From contig JAQVVR010000005.1 in assembly GCA_028698875.1 (NCBI GenBank), forward strand, positions 69,841 to 133,840: 64,000 bases of DNA, written 5' to 3'. The position numbers and the translations under genes were made by a program. Source of the stretch: Candidatus Izemoplasmatales bacterium. GTDB taxonomy: Bacteria; Bacillota_I; Bacilli_A; Izemoplasmatales; Hujiaoplasmataceae. Positions 61,144 through 64,000 of this stretch are shown piece after piece; the stretch's first letter is position 1; every line of letters begins with the position of its first letter. Below the pieces are notes generated by a model that ran no database searches, had not been told where the DNA came from, and saw only the letters and a list, made by a program, of their open reading frames with translations.

Positions 61144-61479
61144 TTACCCGATGACGACGAGAAGTTTATTGGCGTCGACGCTTTCACCTTTGGTTACTAA
61201 AACCTGTTTAACAATGCCTTCAATTGGCGATTGGATTTCGTTTTCAAGTTTCATCGCTTCTAATATAGCAAGAACGGAACCCCGTTTGACACTGGAGCCG
61301 ACACTGACATTGACCTTAATAATCGTTCCTTGCATCGGCGAGAAGATTTTTGTGCCTTCAGCCGGTGTTAATGGAGAAGGGGCAGTTTGGGGAGTCTCGA
61401 TTCTAGTAGTGGTTTCTGATACGCTTTCTAATTCAACTTCATACAGTTTCCCATTGACTTTGACTTTGTAAATTTTCAT
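61144..61479 (-). CDS. Biotin carboxyl carrier protein of the decarboxylase
   Basis: A 111-residue biotinyl protein: N-terminal segment MKIYKVKVNGKLYEVELE, a short Pro/Thr-rich linker (about 28-42) and a biotinyl domain with EAMKLENEIQSP, whose Lys is biotinylated by the BirA of the same operon. In Klebsiella-type enzymes this domain is fused to the alpha subunit; here it is a separate protein, and the alpha subunit is correspondingly short. Confidence 0.93.
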   Translation of the reverse strand: MKIYKVKVNGKLYEVELESVSETTTRIETPQTAPSPLTPAEGTKIFSPMQGTIIKVNVSVGSSVKRGSVLAILEAMKLENEIQSPIEGIVKQVLVTKGESVDANKLLVVIG

Positions 61480-61480
61480 G

Positions 61481-61768
61481 TTATTTGATCTCCTTAACAG
61501 ATTTGACGACTACGTCGGTCTTTAGTGTTTCCCGTGCATCGATTGATGCGATTATTGTCGCAACCATCATGTCTTCATCTTTAATATCATCGATTGACAA
61601 TGGTTGAGTTTGTGGAACATCAATTGTATCTTCAGAAGTTTTTTCTTTGTCCTTGATATATTTGAATGGAGCGATTATTAATGTAAGTAAAAACAACAAT
61701 GCATAAACGACTACAATTGAAAAGATTGAATCCTGAATGCCTTGGATTACCGTATAACCAATCATCAT
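61481..61768 (-). CDS. oadG: Oxaloacetate decarboxylase gamma subunit
   Basis: A 95-residue protein with one N-terminal transmembrane helix (about residues 15-35) and an acidic cytoplasmic tail. This layout and the gene order alpha-gamma-carrier-beta identify the small OadG-type subunit, which holds the complex together. Sequence alone is weakly conserved in this family. The start overlaps the oadA stop (ATGA). Confidence 0.8.
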   Translation of the reverse strand: MMIGYTVIQGIQDSIFSIVVVYALLFLLTLIIAPFKYIKDKEKTSEDTIDVPQTQPLSIDDIKDEDMMVATIIASIDARETLKTDVVVKSVKEIK

Positions 61769-63165
61769 TTCAAAGCACCTCCGATATATACGTTGAATTC
61801 ATCGGTTTCCACCGTTATTTGTGGTTCGGGTTGATATTTATTTTTCAGAAATTTTACCGCAACCGCTTCAAATAAAGCAATTGATAAGACATCTTCATCA
61901 CAGCGGATTAAATCATGGTATTTTGCCTTCAAATTGGCAAATTCCGGGGCTAAATCGTCGGCGGGACGGTGAGTGATGACAGCATCATCCCCGATGATTT
62001 GATGACGGATTTTTTCATCGACAGGGGCAGGTGATTGGCCATATAATCCATGTAGATATTCTTTAATTTCGTTAGGAACCATTTTGTAACGAACACCGGT
62101 CATAACATTCATGACGGCTTGGGTTCCCACCATCTGCGATAGTGGAGTAACTAATGGGGGATAACCCATATCCTTACGGACTTTGGGAACTTCGGTTAAA
62201 ACCGCTTCATACCGATCCATCGCTTTTTGTTCTTTCAGTTGCGACATTAGGTTAGAAAGCATTCCCCCAGGAACTTGGAATTTTAATACTTCGGGGTTAG
62301 GACTTAAGGCTTTAGGATTAAGTAAACCGTTAGCTAAATATTTGTCTTTGACTAATGTCATTTTGGCGGCGGCTTTACTTAACATATCTAAATTCAATTT
62401 CGGATCGTACGGGGTGTTAGTTAACGCGTATTGAAAAGCCTCAGTAGCTGGTTGGCTGGTACCCATCGACAGCGGAGATATCGCGGTATCGATGATATCG
62501 ACTCCGGCTTCAATGGCTTTCATATAAGTCATTCCCATCGTTGCACATGTGCAGTGGCTGTGTAATTCGATTGGTAACTTGGTGTTTTGTTTTAAGCGAG
62601 TGACTAATTCAAAGGCATCATTGGGAAGCAGCACTCCCGCCATGTCTTTAATGCATATTGAATCTGCGCCCATCGCTTCGATTTCCTTTGCGAGATTAAC
62701 ATAATAATCGACGGTATGAACGGGACTAGTTGTGTAACACATGGCAATTTGACATTCACCACCGTATTTTTTGGTGGAATCAACAGCGCATTTTAAATTA
62801 CGAATATCATTTAATGCATCAAAGATGCGGATGATATCAATGCCGTTCTCTAAAGCTTTTTGGACAAACTTATCAACGATATCATCTGCATAGTGACGAT
62901 ATCCTAGAATATTCTGACCTCGGAAAAGCATTTGCAGTTTGGTATTAGGACATCGAGCTTTGATAGCTCGCAGCCGCTCCCAAGGATCTTCATTTAAGAA
63001 GCGAAGGCAAGCATCGAATGTCGCTCCACCCCAAACCTCCATGGCATAATAGCCTACTTTATCAAGTTCATCGATGGCACTTAAAATCTCATTTGTTGTC
63101 ATTCGTGTGGCAAATAAAGATTGGTGACCATCGCGCAAACTGGTTTCAACGATTTTGACACCCAT
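61765..63165 (-). CDS. oadA: Oxaloacetate decarboxylase alpha subunit (carboxyltransferase)
   Basis: Transfers CO2 from oxaloacetate to biotin, forming pyruvate. The 466-residue protein has the pyruvate-carboxylase-type TIM barrel: TSLRDGHQSLFATRM, EVWGGATFDACLRFL, MLFRGQNILGYRHYADD, SICIKDMAGVL (with the carbamylated Lys) and ELHSHCTCATM (metal His). The C-terminal biotin domain of Klebsiella/Vibrio OadA is absent, since the carrier is separate. Start ATG follows GGAAGGATG. First gene of the operon; a hairpin and T-run lie in its leader. A 2-oxoacid-related substrate other than oxaloacetate is unlikely but not excluded. Confidence 0.95.
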   Translation of the reverse strand: MGVKIVETSLRDGHQSLFATRMTTNEILSAIDELDKVGYYAMEVWGGATFDACLRFLNEDPWERLRAIKARCPNTKLQMLFRGQNILGYRHYADDIVDKFVQKALENGIDIIRIFDALNDIRNLKCAVDSTKKYGGECQIAMCYTTSPVHTVDYYVNLAKEIEAMGADSICIKDMAGVLLPNDAFELVTRLKQNTKLPIELHSHCTCATMGMTYMKAIEAGVDIIDTAISPLSMGTSQPATEAFQYALTNTPYDPKLNLDMLSKAAAKMTLVKDKYLANGLLNPKALSPNPEVLKFQVPGGMLSNLMSQLKEQKAMDRYEAVLTEVPKVRKDMGYPPLVTPLSQMVGTQAVMNVMTGVRYKMVPNEIKEYLHGLYGQSPAPVDEKIRHQIIGDDAVITHRPADDLAPEFANLKAKYHDLIRCDEDVLSIALFEAVAVKFLKNKYQPEPQITVETDEFNVYIGGALK

Positions 63166-63210
63166 TGTTAATTACATCCTTCCATATGAATCTTTTTTTC
63201 TCGTTTTTAC

Positions 63211-63241
63211 AAAAAAATCGATTCGATTCAGCAATCGAATC
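63211..63241 (-). promoter_or_regulatory. Leader hairpin with T-run before oadA (possible attenuator)
   Basis: Read on the minus strand, GATTCGATT-GCTG-AATCGAATC is followed by GATTTTTTT, then 45 bases to the oadA ATG. It has the form of an intrinsic terminator but stands in front of the operon. Confidence 0.6.
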
Positions 63242-63533
63242 AGGTATACTAAACTCGATGTCAATAGTTTTTATTGGATAAAGCCTGATAAAAACACAAT
63301 ATGGCATCTTATAATATTATATAACAAATGCAAGTAAAAAACGACATTTAATTGCATCAAAATGTGATAAATATTTTGCATGAGGAAATTGATTGTTTAT
63401 TCACCATATTATGAAAGTAAATTGGATAATAATTAGTATTTTTGGGGGCCATTTTGTATATACTAAAATTCCTGTTTTTAGTTTCACAATATCATAGTAT
63501 TTTATAAAATTATGTGTCATCACCACAGAAAAT

Positions 63534-63554
63534 ATGTTATTATTTTAATAACAT
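63534..63554. promoter_or_regulatory. Palindrome upstream of the radical SAM gene (possible operator)
   Basis: ATGTTATTA-TTT-TAATAACAT, a perfect 9-base inverted repeat, covers the -35 position relative to TAAAAT at 63564. Confidence 0.5.
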
Positions 63555-63607
63555 TATTAACACTAAAATACTGACTAAATAGTTCTTTTGAAAGGCGGGT
63601 GCTAATC

Positions 63608-64000
63608 TTGCCATCATATAAAGAAATTCGGAACCGACTTTTGATTGCCGGAGCCAAACAAATCCAACCCATCATCGGCGAATTTGAATTGACTTCTCGC
63701 TGTAATTTCACGTGCGCAATGTGTTATGTTAAAGAAAACCTCCCAAGCACTGATTTAACAACCCGTACTTGGAAAACGATTTTTAAAGCTGCAGTTGATG
63801 CAGGGATGGTTTATGCGCTTTTGACTGGTGGCGAACCATTCACTCGGCCCGATTTTACGGAATTATATACCTTTCTTTTTGATATGGGGGTGAAAATTAC
63901 CGTATATTCGAATGGGTCGCTATTGACCGATAAAATCATTGAAACATTTACTATCCGTCCCCCTGAATTCATCGGTATAACTTTGTATGGTGCTTCTGAT
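63608..64000 (+). CDS. Radical SAM protein, 3'-truncated by the window
   Basis: The first 131 residues of a radical S-adenosylmethionine enzyme. The cluster motif CxxxCxxC appears in TSRCNFTCAMCYV at about residues 34-43, and LTGGEPFTRPDF is the SAM-binding GGE motif. This start (IQPIIGEFELTSRCN) is typical of the MoaA/PqqE/NirJ/SPASM group, whose C-terminal parts bind more clusters and modify peptides or haems. The start is probably the TTG at 63608 behind GAAAGGCGGG; a GTG at 63599 is an alternative. The frame is open to the window end, so the specific type cannot be assigned. Confidence 0.88.
   Translation, partial: MPSYKEIRNRLLIAGAKQIQPIIGEFELTSRCNFTCAMCYVKENLPSTDLTTRTWKTIFKAAVDAGMVYALLTGGEPFTRPDFTELYTFLFDMGVKITVYSNGSLLTDKIIETFTIRPPEFIGITLYGASD

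Larger units (their letters stand above)
63166..63607. other. Divergent intergenic region between the oad operon and the radical SAM gene
   Basis: A 442-base AT-rich gap. It holds a hairpin with T-run oriented to the oad operon (63211-63241), a TTGACA on the minus strand (63264-63259) without a matching -10, a 21-base palindrome (63534-63554) and a possible -10 TAAAAT (63564-63569) for the radical SAM gene. I see no coding sequence in it. Confidence 0.6.

Overview
The window is chromosomal DNA of a low-GC Gram-positive-type bacterium. I infer an anaerobic or fermentative Bacillota/Mycoplasmatota lineage, most like the Acholeplasma/Izemoplasma/Haloplasma neighbourhood. The case rests on AT-rich coding, strong GGAGG-type ribosome sites, lipoproteins with classic lipoboxes, a sodium-pumping decarboxylase, a pyrophosphate-type phosphofructokinase, an OppA of the type seen in that neighbourhood and a CcpA-type cre site. 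TGA is used as a stop in several genes (including ATGA overlaps) and no long gene is interrupted by TGA, so the code is standard and the cell is not a Mycoplasma/Spiroplasma-type recoded mollicute. I see no insertion sequence, prophage or CRISPR array.

Layout. 1-9 kb: end of a HIT hydrolase, an RluA-family pseudouridine synthase, typA, an MFS carrier, a PAP2 phosphatase, an odd E2-acyltransferase-like protein lacking its catalytic His, and a two-component system with a small membrane protein. 9-17 kb: an ABC-F protein, a Nudix hydrolase, argS and a heterodimeric ABC exporter. 17-22 kb: tRNA-Leu(CAA), then a four-gene operon (class III aminotransferase, tandem-domain class II aldolase, TetR regulator, FGGY kinase) with a well-formed promoter and a palindromic operator. 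22-30 kb: an O-antigen-ligase-like protein, an ECF sigma/anti-sigma/lipoprotein module in which the anti-sigma ectodomain and the lipoprotein are paralogues, an HGSNAT-like acyltransferase, an acyl-CoA synthetase and a TetR regulator.

30-40 kb: an unrecognised membrane protein, a Fic protein with His-to-Tyr in the active-site motif, then lplA-gcvT-gcvH-gcvPA-gcvPB-cvpA (lipoate attachment plus the complete P, T and H parts of glycine cleavage), ispG and a DUF3899-like protein. 40-49 kb: a complete oligopeptide ABC transporter (oppABCDF) under an upstream cre palindrome; its OppA carries four Ig-like domains, OppC a long external insertion and OppF a charged helical insertion. 49-59 kb: two unrecognised membrane proteins, two GNAT acetyltransferases, a branched-chain aminotransferase, an MFS carrier, a GT4 glycosyltransferase, a lipoprotein, PPi-type phosphofructokinase and a DEAD-box RNA helicase. 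59-63 kb (minus strand): a sodium-translocating oxaloacetate decarboxylase operon oadA-oadG-biotin carrier-oadB-birA, in which the biotin ligase sits with its substrate. The window ends inside a divergent radical SAM gene.

Themes that tie genes together: cofactor attachment enzymes sit beside their target proteins (lplA with gcvH, birA with the biotin carrier); peptide uptake, glycine cleavage and Na+-coupled decarboxylation suggest amino-acid and organic-acid fermentation; and many genes have readable intrinsic terminators, which make the operon limits unusually clear. The best candidates for new biology are the sigma/anti-sigma/paralogous lipoprotein module, the aminotransferase-aldolase-kinase operon, and the proteins with altered catalytic motifs (Fic, E2-like, second aldolase domain).
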